Source: Alphaproteobacteria bacterium
GTDB lineage: Bacteria; Pseudomonadota; Alphaproteobacteria; UBA6184
Direction of reading: 5' to 3'
NCBI GenBank assembly: GCA_030433125.1
Contig: JAUIKZ010000015.1
Span: 1 to 19,674, forward strand
DNA length: 19,674 nucleotides
A program made the position numbers and the translations under genes. This document shows positions 6,526 through 14,686 of this stretch, piece after piece. The number at the start of each line of letters is the position of its first letter. Positions within the stretch are counted from its first letter, which is position 1. The notes below the pieces were generated by a model, which was not told where the DNA came from, ran no database searches, and was given only the letters and a program-made list of their open reading frames with translations.

Positions 6526-8358
6526 TTAGAAGCTCACTGTCAAGCGTGATGTGAACATTCCTTTCATGCCTTCAGATGACGCCGCCGCAGTGGCATTGGC
6601 ATCAAGGCTAACAGCTTTAAACTTGTAAGCTGCGTTTAAGCCCAAAACGGCATTTACAGGAAGCTTCTCGGTTTCGGCCGTTGTTGTGCCGAAAAACTCT
6701 TTGTCAAAGCTTGCTTTGTTCATAAGCTCTGCACCTGCATAAGCACCAAGCATTAAGTTGTCACTTGCTTTAAAGTTAGCACCCACTTCAGCTGTGATAG
6801 TGTTAACATTTACATCTTTAAAGTTAACAAAGCTATCAGTGTAGTGGTCTAATGTTGTGTTAGCATATGTAACGCCCGCGAATACAGACGCGTTTGCAAA
6901 TGGCTTCACATAACCGAGGCTGTATTGAGTAACGTTTGCAAGGTCAAAACCAACGACGTTACTTTTCGCATAAGAGGCCACCACAAAGCCGTTACCAGCT
7001 TTGATTTGCGCCCCACGAACCGTGTTGCCGGCAGTGTCTTGTGCCTTAACCGCCGCCAACTTAGTAGTGTTGAGGTTAAGGTTTTGCGCTGCTAAAGCAA
7101 AAGCTGAGCCAGTTGACGCACTCGCCAAACGTGACCCCACCGCTGAGTGTGATGGTGTAAGGTTAAGACCGGCTGACGTGATGGCTGTGGTGCCTGTATT
7201 TTGAATGCTTAAAGTTTTAGCGGTGTCATCCCAAACCCAGTTGAAATTTGTGCCTGCGGTTAAGGCAGTTCCATCGCTACTTTGAACCGCCGAAAAGAGA
7301 GCCGTTGCAGTAGCTTCATCAGACACACCAGCATTGTCATTAAATTTAATAACCGGGGTTGTAGCGTCAGCAGCCAATTGCGCAATTTTTAGGGTAAATT
7401 TGCTGGATGTGCTCCCTACGCGCCATGAAGTTCCAGAAACTGGACCTAAAGTGATTACAGGAGCGTTGGTAGCCGTAAGGTTAGCAAGTAAAGTAGCACC
7501 AGTGCCCAAATCAACTTGACCAACTTTTGTGTTTTGACCACTCATTGCGAAAATGGTTGGTCTGCCTTCACACGTTAAGGTGTTAATGGTACCAGCACCG
7601 CCTATACCAATGGGGCCGTCTCTACCCATAAGCACAACATGGCCAACTGTTTTATCGGCCTCTACATATAGTGCCCCTTTGTGAGAGAATGTTTTATTTG
7701 TGGCGTCGTATTCACCGAGTAGATCTGCTAAGATAGAGAAGCGAGATTTTTGTGAAGACACAAGTTCATGGATGGCGGCTTCATTAAAACCAACCGTTTT
7801 TAAATCAAAAGTGGCATCAATACAAAGAGACGACTCAATGCTTTCATTAGTTACTTTACCTTCGATAATTGCATATTTCGCCACTACGGCAGCCTTGTTA
7901 CTCATCTCATAGTCATAGTTACCTTTGTGGTCAAAAACGCCTGCAGTGATCTCGCCTCCTGTGTGCGCAAAGGTGGAACCGCTAACGTGTCGGCCTGTAA
8001 GCAACACACTTGCACGCCAATTGGCAGTGGAGGTGTAACTCTTGGGCTCTTCAGAGTCCTCAAACTTATCATCAAACCAAGTGGGTTGATCATCCTCTGC
8101 AAATCTTACCTCTTTGTTACCCGACAAGGAACCAGCAACGGGCTTAAATTGATGATTTTTTATATCGCTTAATTCCTCACCAGCAGGTGAAATGTCTACG
8201 ATAGCCTTCCCGTTGAGGGCTTGTGATAAGTGTTGAGGAAGTTCATTATTAACTTTAGATGTGGAGCTAGGTGAGCTAGCACCGCCCCCGCCGCAGCCCA
8301 CAAGGGCCACGACAGAAAGGCTTGTTAATAAACCTGTCATTTTATTAAATTTTGTCAT
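6526..8358 (-). CDS. Lipoprotein with C-terminal outer-membrane barrel domain (autotransporter-like)
   Basis: This is a 610-residue protein. The N-terminus carries a lipoprotein signal peptide with lipobox ALVGC followed by GGGGASS (Cys at residue 22). The middle (about 100-400) is Thr/Ser/Gly/Ala-rich and probably beta-rich (such as GGAGTINTLTCEGRP, DLGTGATLLANLTATNAPV). The last roughly 200 residues alternate polar and hydrophobic positions in strands (YSLGYVKPFANASVFAGVTY, VGANFKASDNLMLGAYAGAEL) and end in SRLTVSF, the C-terminal aromatic typical of BAM-inserted barrels. AAGGAAAG lies about seven bases before the ATG. It starts 72 bases after the upstream 634-residue surface protein with no terminator between, so co-transcription is likely. 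A lipobox together with a C-terminal barrel is unusual. The exact family is not recognised. Confidence 0.8.
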   Translation of the reverse strand: MTKFNKMTGLLTSLSVVALVGCGGGGASSPSSTSKVNNELPQHLSQALNGKAIVDISPAGEELSDIKNHQFKPVAGSLSGNKEVRFAEDDQPTWFDDKFEDSEEPKSYTSTANWRASVLLTGRHVSGSTFAHTGGEITAGVFDHKGNYDYEMSNKAAVVAKYAIIEGKVTNESIESSLCIDATFDLKTVGFNEAAIHELVSSQKSRFSILADLLGEYDATNKTFSHKGALYVEADKTVGHVVLMGRDGPIGIGGAGTINTLTCEGRPTIFAMSGQNTKVGQVDLGTGATLLANLTATNAPVITLGPVSGTSWRVGSTSSKFTLKIAQLAADATTPVIKFNDNAGVSDEATATALFSAVQSSDGTALTAGTNFNWVWDDTAKTLSIQNTGTTAITSAGLNLTPSHSAVGSRLASASTGSAFALAAQNLNLNTTKLAAVKAQDTAGNTVRGAQIKAGNGFVVASYAKSNVVGFDLANVTQYSLGYVKPFANASVFAGVTYANTTLDHYTDSFVNFKDVNVNTITAEVGANFKASDNLMLGAYAGAELMNKASFDKEFFGTTTAETEKLPVNAVLGLNAAYKFKAVSLDANATAAASSEGMKGMFTSRLTVSF

Positions 8359-8430
8359 TGTTATCTTTCCTTATTGTTTTTTTTGCTCTTAAAAATAAAT
8401 ATTACGTTGGCCTGTTTATATTAAACTTGA

Positions 8431-10335
8431 TTATGAGCTAGAACCACTCGGCACACCCCAAGATGTACCGTCACTTTTCAGGGTTAATGCTTGATTGTCA
8501 TCATCACTATTAATAATTGTTACAATATCATCCTTGCTTCCTATTGGTAGTTTGATTATATTACCAACTGCTGTATTATCAGTTACGGTAAAACTGCTTG
8601 GGTCTATAGAAGGCAGGACAATGCTCAAACTATCAATTGAACCAGTGACCGCGCTTAGATCCAATGGTATCAATTGTGTAGGTGGCTCGTCGAGGATGAG
8701 GGTTTTAGCAATCCAAAATTGTGTTGTCGGATCTTGTACGATGAAACCATTAGCATTCTGCACATTTATTGTCGTTACGTTGTATTCGCCACTTTCAGCC
8801 GTTAATAAATTTTCTGCAAAACTTTTTGACCTCACTTGCGCTTCCGTAACCAACACAGCCTCGGTACTAGCCGCTGCTTTTACAGTTGTCGCATTTGCAA
8901 ACACCCCACTCCAATCACGTGTTAAGTCAACTGGTGTTGAGGCATCTGGTTGTGTGAGGGCCAGTGCTGTAACAGAAGCGGCATCGGTAGTGTAATCACT
9001 TGCATTGCTTGGCACTGTTGATGGATCCGCAATCACAAGGCTCGTGGTGTACCCATCCGCTTTCACCACAAGGTTATGGTCTGTAAAGGCATTGTGCCAA
9101 ACAGCGAGGTTTGCGACGCTATATGGGTCTGGGTTCACAATAATAGTTTCAACGTTTGTGTTAACACCGTCTTCTTGGTCTACATAATTTGCGGCGGTTG
9201 GGGTAGGTTCAGCGTCCGTTGACATCAACGATGTATTATCTGCAACGCTATCAACCACAATGGTTTTCAATTCTTTGCTGTTTTCTGCTTTCACCCAACC
9301 ATCGTTAGTGCCAGGAGTGAAGCCTTTAACAGTAAACACACTGCTTACTTTAGCAAGGTCTACTTCACCCGCTGCATTTGGGCGTACCATAATTTGGGCG
9401 CCGTTTAGCGTGATGTAGAGTGAATCTATGTCGGCACGCTCTGTAATAGCATCATTGTCGATAACAAACGTTCTCTTATCATCAGCAAGGGTGCTCATGT
9501 TTACAGTTAAAGCATCAGGCAGCGCGTTCACAACACCGTCATCTAACCAAATTTCTCTGTCTACGTTGCCAGCAATAGCCGCAAGAGCTTTTATTAAGTC
9601 TTGCGCTGCAGCTTTATCCGGAAAGCTCTCACCATCCGCAAACGCAAACTCAATGTGCAAATTATCCGCTGCACTTGAGAGGTTTAGCACACTATCTCCA
9701 CTAACTACGAGAGCCTTTGCCGCATCGACACCTTCAATTTTAATAACGCTTACGTTTTTATGAACCTCTTTTGCAACCATAGTAGTAAGGTCTGCTGTGC
9801 CACTAATTGTAACCGTTCTGTCTGGTTCTCCCTCTTCCGTTAGGTCTGTCCAATCTATTGTGGTAGCGCTTAATTCAACCTTTCCTGAACCACCGTCACC
9901 TTTTACTAGTGCAGAGTTACTAGCTTCTTTGATCGCTTTAGTAAATCCCTGTAACTGTTCTGCTGTTGTGCCCTCTTTTGTAAGGCTCTTCCAGGTTGTG
10001 TTAATAAGCTCTAAGGTATTCTTATAGTGGTCACCCGTCTCACCTTCCTCACTTAGAGCTTTTGCTAATGCAGCCTCAATAGTCATTCCACCTAATTCAT
10101 CTTCTATTGCCGCTCTTAATGCGCTCAAAACATCATCTGAAACGTTAGGGTCGTCAATCTTTGCTAGAATTTTATCTAATTCAGGCATAAACTTGCTTAG
10201 GGCGAGTTTTTTGGAGGCCACCATCACATCTGTGGTATAATCAACTGCATCATTTAAAGTTGCTGCAGCCTCACTAACCCCTAAGCTTAGCGCCATTGCT
10301 AAACTGGTAGACAGAAATAGTTTTTTGTTGGACAT
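8431..10335 (-). CDS. Large cysteine-free exported surface-like protein
   Basis: This 634-residue protein has a signal peptide (MSNKKLFLSTSLAMALSLGV then SEAAA, cut near residue 25). Residues 30-145 are helical and acidic (VDYTTDVMVASKKLALSKF..., DDVLSALRAAIEDELGG). The remainder is Thr/Ser/Val/Asp-rich with short beta-like repeats resembling parallel-beta or adhesin-type folds (TVTISGTADL, SVIKIEGVDAAKALVVSGDSV, ETIIVNPDPYS). I found no cysteine. It ends hydrophilic (SWGVPSGSSS), so it has no barrel of its own. AAAGGAAG precedes the ATG by about seven bases. The lipoprotein-barrel gene follows 72 bases downstream, suggesting the two act together at the cell surface. The family is not recognised, and no catalytic motif is visible. 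Confidence 0.8.
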   Translation of the reverse strand: MSNKKLFLSTSLAMALSLGVSEAAATLNDAVDYTTDVMVASKKLALSKFMPELDKILAKIDDPNVSDDVLSALRAAIEDELGGMTIEAALAKALSEEGETGDHYKNTLELINTTWKSLTKEGTTAEQLQGFTKAIKEASNSALVKGDGGSGKVELSATTIDWTDLTEEGEPDRTVTISGTADLTTMVAKEVHKNVSVIKIEGVDAAKALVVSGDSVLNLSSAADNLHIEFAFADGESFPDKAAAQDLIKALAAIAGNVDREIWLDDGVVNALPDALTVNMSTLADDKRTFVIDNDAITERADIDSLYITLNGAQIMVRPNAAGEVDLAKVSSVFTVKGFTPGTNDGWVKAENSKELKTIVVDSVADNTSLMSTDAEPTPTAANYVDQEDGVNTNVETIIVNPDPYSVANLAVWHNAFTDHNLVVKADGYTTSLVIADPSTVPSNASDYTTDAASVTALALTQPDASTPVDLTRDWSGVFANATTVKAAASTEAVLVTEAQVRSKSFAENLLTAESGEYNVTTINVQNANGFIVQDPTTQFWIAKTLILDEPPTQLIPLDLSAVTGSIDSLSIVLPSIDPSSFTVTDNTAVGNIIKLPIGSKDDIVTIINSDDDNQALTLKSDGTSWGVPSGSSS

Positions 10336-10378
10336 AGTAGTCTTCCTTTCTTTGTTAACCTAAAATTTCTCTTACACT

Positions 10379-10408
10379 ATAATAAAGAGATTAACAGAAG
10401 GTTAACAA
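10379..10408 (-). promoter_or_regulatory. Promoter of the surface-protein pair
   Basis: On the minus strand TTGTTA (10408-10403) and TATTAT (10384-10379) are 18 bases apart, about 45 bases upstream of the start at 10335. The CtrA-like box at 10391-10406 falls across the spacer and the -35 element, an arrangement that could activate or block. Confidence 0.5.
10391..10406 (+). promoter_or_regulatory. CtrA-like box in the surface-protein promoter
   Basis: TTAACAGAAGGTTAAC matches the full CtrA consensus TTAA-N7-TTAAC. It lies 56 bases upstream of the surface-protein start codon and overlaps the candidate promoter. The site is inferred from consensus; no ctrA gene is in the window. Confidence 0.5.
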
Positions 10409-10476
10409 ATTTTTGAAAAGGGGACATAAAGGTTACTTTTAGTAAAGAATTACAGCTAACCCTTTAACTAAAGTTT

Positions 10477-11166
10477 TTACAGCCTTTGAAGTAAAAAGTA
10501 GTGGCAGGTGTCGCCTTTTGAGAGGGCTTTTTGTTCGTAGCGTGTGGGGGGCCAGGTGTGGGGGCGTTCGCTTGCTTTATACTGCACTGTAAACAGGCGC
10601 CTCTCCTCTGCCCACACCAGGTGCTCTTCTACCCACATTAAAAACCCAGGGTGGTCGGTGGCAATGCGAATTTCTCCTCCAGGTTTTAACACGCGATACA
10701 GTTCGTTTAAGGTAAAATGGTTAATAATACGGCGCTTGTGATGGCGCTTTTTCGGCCAGGGGTCAGCAAACAAAATGTAAACTTCGTCTAAACAACCAGC
10801 AGGCATTTTGGTGAGCATCAACTTAGCGTCTGTTTGGCAGAGAACCATATTACCTGGATTGTGCATTGCAATGTTTTGAAGAAGCTTAACGGTGCCCGAT
10901 ATAAAAGGTTCAATGCCCAAATAGTGTTTGTCAGGGTTCGCACAGGCATGCGCATACAAATGTTCTCCGCCCCCAAAACCAATTTCACACACGGTATGTT
11001 TACCCGAGTCGTTATTCAACCACACATCTAAGTTTTCTTCAGTCACTTGAAGTGTTGGTAGAAGCTCCGTTAATAGCTTTTCTTCTTCATCTTTAAGGGG
11101 GCGGTCATGGCGACGGCCATAGTAATTTCCTAAAGGAGCTTCCCTTTTATTTTTACGCTCAGTCAT
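10477..11166 (-). CDS. trmB: tRNA (guanine-N7)-methyltransferase TrmB
   Basis: TrmB uses S-adenosylmethionine to make m7G46 in the variable loop of many tRNAs. The 229-residue protein has the SAM-binding motif CEIGFGGGEHL (60-70), GIEPF (84-88), the family hallmark FADPWPKKRHHKRR (133-146) and the C-terminal PTRYEQKA (207-214) that contacts the substrate. Length is normal. The start ATG at 11166 has GAGGA about six bases upstream. It reads away from the DnaA-box-rich gap at 11167-11532. In many alphaproteobacteria trmB sits near metK or rimP; here its neighbours are surface proteins and an RND pump. Confidence 0.95.
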   Translation of the reverse strand: MTERKNKREAPLGNYYGRRHDRPLKDEEEKLLTELLPTLQVTEENLDVWLNNDSGKHTVCEIGFGGGEHLYAHACANPDKHYLGIEPFISGTVKLLQNIAMHNPGNMVLCQTDAKLMLTKMPAGCLDEVYILFADPWPKKRHHKRRIINHFTLNELYRVLKPGGEIRIATDHPGFLMWVEEHLVWAEERRLFTVQYKASERPHTWPPTRYEQKALSKGDTCHYFLLQRL

Positions 11167-11450
11167 CGAGTCCTCATATAAATATAATTATATATAGTTA
11201 GAGATGTGTTTGTTGTAGGGCCTGTGTATAACGCTCATTAACATCTATACAAACGTTATTAACAAAGTTTTGCACAGTTGAAAACCTTAAAATATATTAG
11301 GAGAGCTTGTTTTGAACAGGTGTGGATATTATTAATTGGCTGTGCAGAGACTTGTGTATAAATACGGTGGATTTGCGACTTTTGCACAAGCTAAAACGAT
11401 TTGGATTGAAACAGAGATTTTGTGCAGCCCTGCACCCAAGCGAATCACAG

Positions 11451-11477
11451 GTTATGCACAAGCCGGTTGTGCATAAC
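11451..11477. repeat. Perfect inverted repeat of two DnaA boxes
   Basis: GTTATGCACAA (11451-11461) and TTGTGCATAAC (11467-11477) are perfect 11-base inverted arms separated by GCCGG. Each arm contains a TTATGCACA DnaA box, placed head to head. Confidence 0.8.
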
Positions 11478-11485
11478 TTGAGGCA

Positions 11486-11510
11486 CAAAAAAGCCCCCAC
11501 GAGGAGGGCT
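11486..11510 (-). terminator. Intrinsic terminator of the sspB-adaptor-RND block
   Basis: On the minus strand, after the permease stop at 11533, AGCCCTCC and GGGGGCT pair around a TCGT loop (11492-11510, one bulge). A run of six T follows (11487-11492). It separates the RND block from the DnaA-box region. Confidence 0.85.
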
Positions 11511-11532
11511 GTTAGGAGGTAGTTACAGTGCC

Positions 11533-14500
11533 TCAGGCAGGCAGTTGTGCTGTTTGCTTGCGCGAGAGCAGGGTGTAGAACGCCGGCACCACAAACAGGG
11601 TAAATAGGGTGCCAATGGTCATCCCCCCCACAATTACCCAGCCAAGCTGAAAGCGCACCTCAGCCCCGGCCCCTGTGGCGATGGCAAGCGGCACGGCCCC
11701 AAAGACCATGGCGCCTGTCGTCATTAAAATGGGGCGTAAGCGTAGTTTACAGGCTTCTGTAACGGCGGCCAACTTACTGGCGCCTTTTTCAACAGCCGCG
11801 TTTGCAAAGTCAACAATTAGAATACCGTGTTTTGTGATGAGCCCGATAAGAGTCACCATGCCAATTTGACTGTAAATGTTAAGGCTGCCGCCCACAAAAT
11901 AAAGCGTTACAGCGGCCCCAGCGATGGATAGCGGCACACTAAGCAGGATAATGAGCGGGTCAATAAAGCTTTCAAACTGCGCCGCCAACACGAGGTAAAT
12001 AAACAGCACCGCAAAGATAAACACGAACAAAATGTTTTGTGATTCGGTGAGGAAGCTTTTCGCTTCACCAGTGAATTCCACCACGTAATCACTTGTATCT
12101 GCCAGTTTCTTCTCGCTCACTTCTTGAATAACGCTAATGGCCTTACCCATTGAAACGCCTTTAAGTTCGGTTTTAAAGGTTACGTTACGCATTTTGTTGT
12201 AGTGGGAGATGTTTGTGGTGGTTTCTACAGGCACCACTTCCACAAGCTGGCTTAAAGGCACCAGCACTTCTTCCCCACGGCGTTTTGTTATACGTGTATA
12301 TAAGTTACGCAAGTCGTCAGGTGATCGGCGATATTCTTCGGGCACACCAACCATAATATCATAGAGCTTGGTGGTGTTTTTAGGGGCGAAGTTACCGGCC
12401 TTTTTACCACCGGTGAATATTTCAAAGTTTAACGCCAGGTCTTGCGCGGATAAACCAAGCGTGCTGGCAATGTCACGGCGCAAACGAATGGTGTATTCTT
12501 GTAATGTAACCGGTACGAACACATTTAGTTTAATTTTGCCGGCTAGTTCTTTGTGAGCTAAAATCGAATCTCTAAGCTCCATGGCCTTATTCGTGAGGTC
12601 TTCCATTTCTCGTGGTGAGCGCATAATAAACTCCATCGAGGCATCAGATGAGCCCCCCCCGCCAATAGGTGAAGCTGATGGAGAAACCTTTGCTTCCAGC
12701 GCCGTTACTTCGCGCAAGTTTTCGTTTAGTTTTTCCGCTATTTCTTTATCTGTTTTTGATCTTACTTCCCATGGTTTTAACGTGGCTATTTTGGTTAAGC
12801 GCATACCTGTTAATACAAGTAAGCTCCCATCTACATCGTTTGTATTATCGATAATGGCGCTAATTTGGCCGAGAGTGTTTTCAAGTGTTTCTACCGTGGC
12901 ACCATCAGTTGATTGTGAGCGCCCAGTTAATAAGCCCCGATCTTCTGCAGGCGCAAATTCTTGGGGCACACGGTCGAACAACACATAAAGCGATGCAGCT
13001 GTAAAGGCCGCCCCAATTAAAATGACTAAATACCGAAAGCGCATGGCGGTGCCAATAACCTTGTTATATTTGTTTTCCACATATGCTATACCCCCAAACA
13101 CCCAGCGCATGATATATTGGTGGAACAAGCTTTGTTGGGTTTTTTCATCCGCATGGCCCTCCAAAGACATGCCTTTCTTCATAATTTTAGAGCACATCAT
13201 TGGAGAAAGTGTGAGGGCCGTTACACCTGAAATTAAAACCGCCCCGGCAAGGGTTAACGCAAACTCGGTAAAGAGCGCACCGGTGATACCCTTGGCCAGA
13301 GCGAGTGGCGCATATACAGCTGCTAGGGTGAGTGTCATAGCCACAATGGCAAACCCAATTTCTCGGCTTCCTTTAATGGCCGCTTCATAGGGCGAGTCAC
13401 CTTTTTCGATGTATCTATAAACGTTCTCCAACACCACAATGGCGTCATCCACCACAAGCCCCACCGCCAGGACAATAGCAAGAAGGGTCAGCAAGTTTAT
13501 GGAAAAGCCCATAGCGTATAAGAATGTAAACGTTGCAATGAGTGAAATGGGGATGGTAACCAGCGGTATCAGAGCGGCCCGTAGGGACCCCACAAATGCA
13601 AACACAACCAAAATAACAAGCACCACTGCAATGCCAATCGTTTCGTACACTTCATCGATAGCGCGTTCAATGAAAGTGGTGTAATCAATAGCCGTTTTGA
13701 ATTCCATGTCATTGGTAATGCGCTTTGTGAAGCCTTTGCGTTCGCCCTTTAGTTGCGCCACCTTTTCCTTGACACTGTGCGCTACATCAACGGGGCTTAC
13801 TTCCACTGAGCGGTAAATGGCGATACCCACACCCGTTTTACCATTGGCCATGAAGCGTGAACTGGTGTTAACAGGATCGAAAGAAGCTCGTCCTACATCA
13901 GACAGCCGGATAAACTTGCCATCCCGCTCACCTACAATAATCTCATCAAACTTTTCGGGTTTATCCAAAAGAGCCTTCGTGGTGACATTGAACTCACGAT
14001 TACCACTGCGGATTTGGCCTCCGGGGCGTTCTAGATTTGCGCGGCTAATGGCATTATAAACATCAGCATTTGTCAGCTTGTGGCCCGAGAGTTTGTTTGG
14101 ATCAAGCCACACATTTAATTTAAAGTGGCCACCACCTACAACCTCCACTCGTGAAACCCCATAGAGTGTTTCGAATTCATTTTGCAGCTCGCGTTCTGCG
14201 AAATCGGCCAGCTCGGTTGCTGTTCGTGTGTTGCTGGCAAGCGATAGATACACTATTGGCATGGCGTCTTTATCGGCTTTACGTAACACCGACTGCTGAA
14301 CGTCGTTAGGCATACGAGAGCGCACACGTGTCATGGTGTAGGTGGCATCCAGGGCCGCCGCATCAAGATTAGCTTCAAGCTTAAAGCGCATAATAATGGT
14401 GCTTTTGCCGCCACCGCTTTCAGACGTAATTGTATCAATTCCCTCTATCCGTGAGAGCTCGTCTTCTAATGGTTTTGTAACAGTGTTCTCAATAATTTTT

Positions 14501-14667
14501 GGAGACGCCCCAGGATAGCCCGTTTCAATTGTAAGAGTCGGGGTGTCAATCTTTGGAATTTCACGCACCACAAGGCGTTGCCATGCTACCAAACCAATGA
14601 GCACGATAATAATGTTAATTACCGTCGCAAATACAGGTCTTTTAATACAAACTTCTGAAATTTTCAT
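11533..14667 (-). CDS. RND efflux permease, HAE1/AcrB-type
   Basis: This inner-membrane proton antiporter drives tripartite drug or lipophile efflux. At 1044 residues it has the usual HAE1 length and layout: TM1 (VINIIIVLIGLVAW), a periplasmic porter loop, TM2-6, TM7, a second porter loop, TM8-12. The proton-relay residues are conserved: Asp407 and Asp408 in GLVVDDAIVVLEN (same numbers as E. coli AcrB) and Lys946 in GLITKHGILIVDF (AcrB Lys940). The adaptor gene ends 19 bases upstream; the Shine-Dalgarno is weak, so coupling is likely. No outer-membrane channel gene is in the window, so a TolC-like protein must be encoded elsewhere. Substrate cannot be told from sequence. Confidence 0.95.
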   Translation of the reverse strand: MKISEVCIKRPVFATVINIIIVLIGLVAWQRLVVREIPKIDTPTLTIETGYPGASPKIIENTVTKPLEDELSRIEGIDTITSESGGGKSTIIMRFKLEANLDAAALDATYTMTRVRSRMPNDVQQSVLRKADKDAMPIVYLSLASNTRTATELADFAERELQNEFETLYGVSRVEVVGGGHFKLNVWLDPNKLSGHKLTNADVYNAISRANLERPGGQIRSGNREFNVTTKALLDKPEKFDEIIVGERDGKFIRLSDVGRASFDPVNTSSRFMANGKTGVGIAIYRSVEVSPVDVAHSVKEKVAQLKGERKGFTKRITNDMEFKTAIDYTTFIERAIDEVYETIGIAVVLVILVVFAFVGSLRAALIPLVTIPISLIATFTFLYAMGFSINLLTLLAIVLAVGLVVDDAIVVLENVYRYIEKGDSPYEAAIKGSREIGFAIVAMTLTLAAVYAPLALAKGITGALFTEFALTLAGAVLISGVTALTLSPMMCSKIMKKGMSLEGHADEKTQQSLFHQYIMRWVFGGIAYVENKYNKVIGTAMRFRYLVILIGAAFTAASLYVLFDRVPQEFAPAEDRGLLTGRSQSTDGATVETLENTLGQISAIIDNTNDVDGSLLVLTGMRLTKIATLKPWEVRSKTDKEIAEKLNENLREVTALEAKVSPSASPIGGGGSSDASMEFIMRSPREMEDLTNKAMELRDSILAHKELAGKIKLNVFVPVTLQEYTIRLRRDIASTLGLSAQDLALNFEIFTGGKKAGNFAPKNTTKLYDIMVGVPEEYRRSPDDLRNLYTRITKRRGEEVLVPLSQLVEVVPVETTTNISHYNKMRNVTFKTELKGVSMGKAISVIQEVSEKKLADTSDYVVEFTGEAKSFLTESQNILFVFIFAVLFIYLVLAAQFESFIDPLIILLSVPLSIAGAAVTLYFVGGSLNIYSQIGMVTLIGLITKHGILIVDFANAAVEKGASKLAAVTEACKLRLRPILMTTGAMVFGAVPLAIATGAGAEVRFQLGWVIVGGMTIGTLFTLFVVPAFYTLLSRKQTAQLPA

Positions 14668-14686
14668 CGTTTACTCAATTCTTTTT

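Larger units (their letters stand above)
11167..11532. other. DnaA-box cluster; candidate replication origin
   Basis: This 366-base gap has an AT-only stretch beside trmB (about 11177-11199). Four exact TTATNCACA boxes follow: 11223-11231 (minus), 11353-11361 (minus), 11452-11460 (plus) and 11468-11476 (minus). Two TTTTGCACA boxes (11268-11276 and 11380-11388) and one single-mismatch TGTGGATAT (11321-11329) bring the total to seven in about 255 bases. From base composition I would expect roughly 0.02 exact TTATNCACA in a gap this size. An AT-rich element beside a box array is the layout of oriC. A DnaA-titrating or DnaA-regulated site is the alternative. The neighbours are not the hemE-type genes known at some alphaproteobacterial origins, which lowers certainty. 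Confidence 0.5.
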
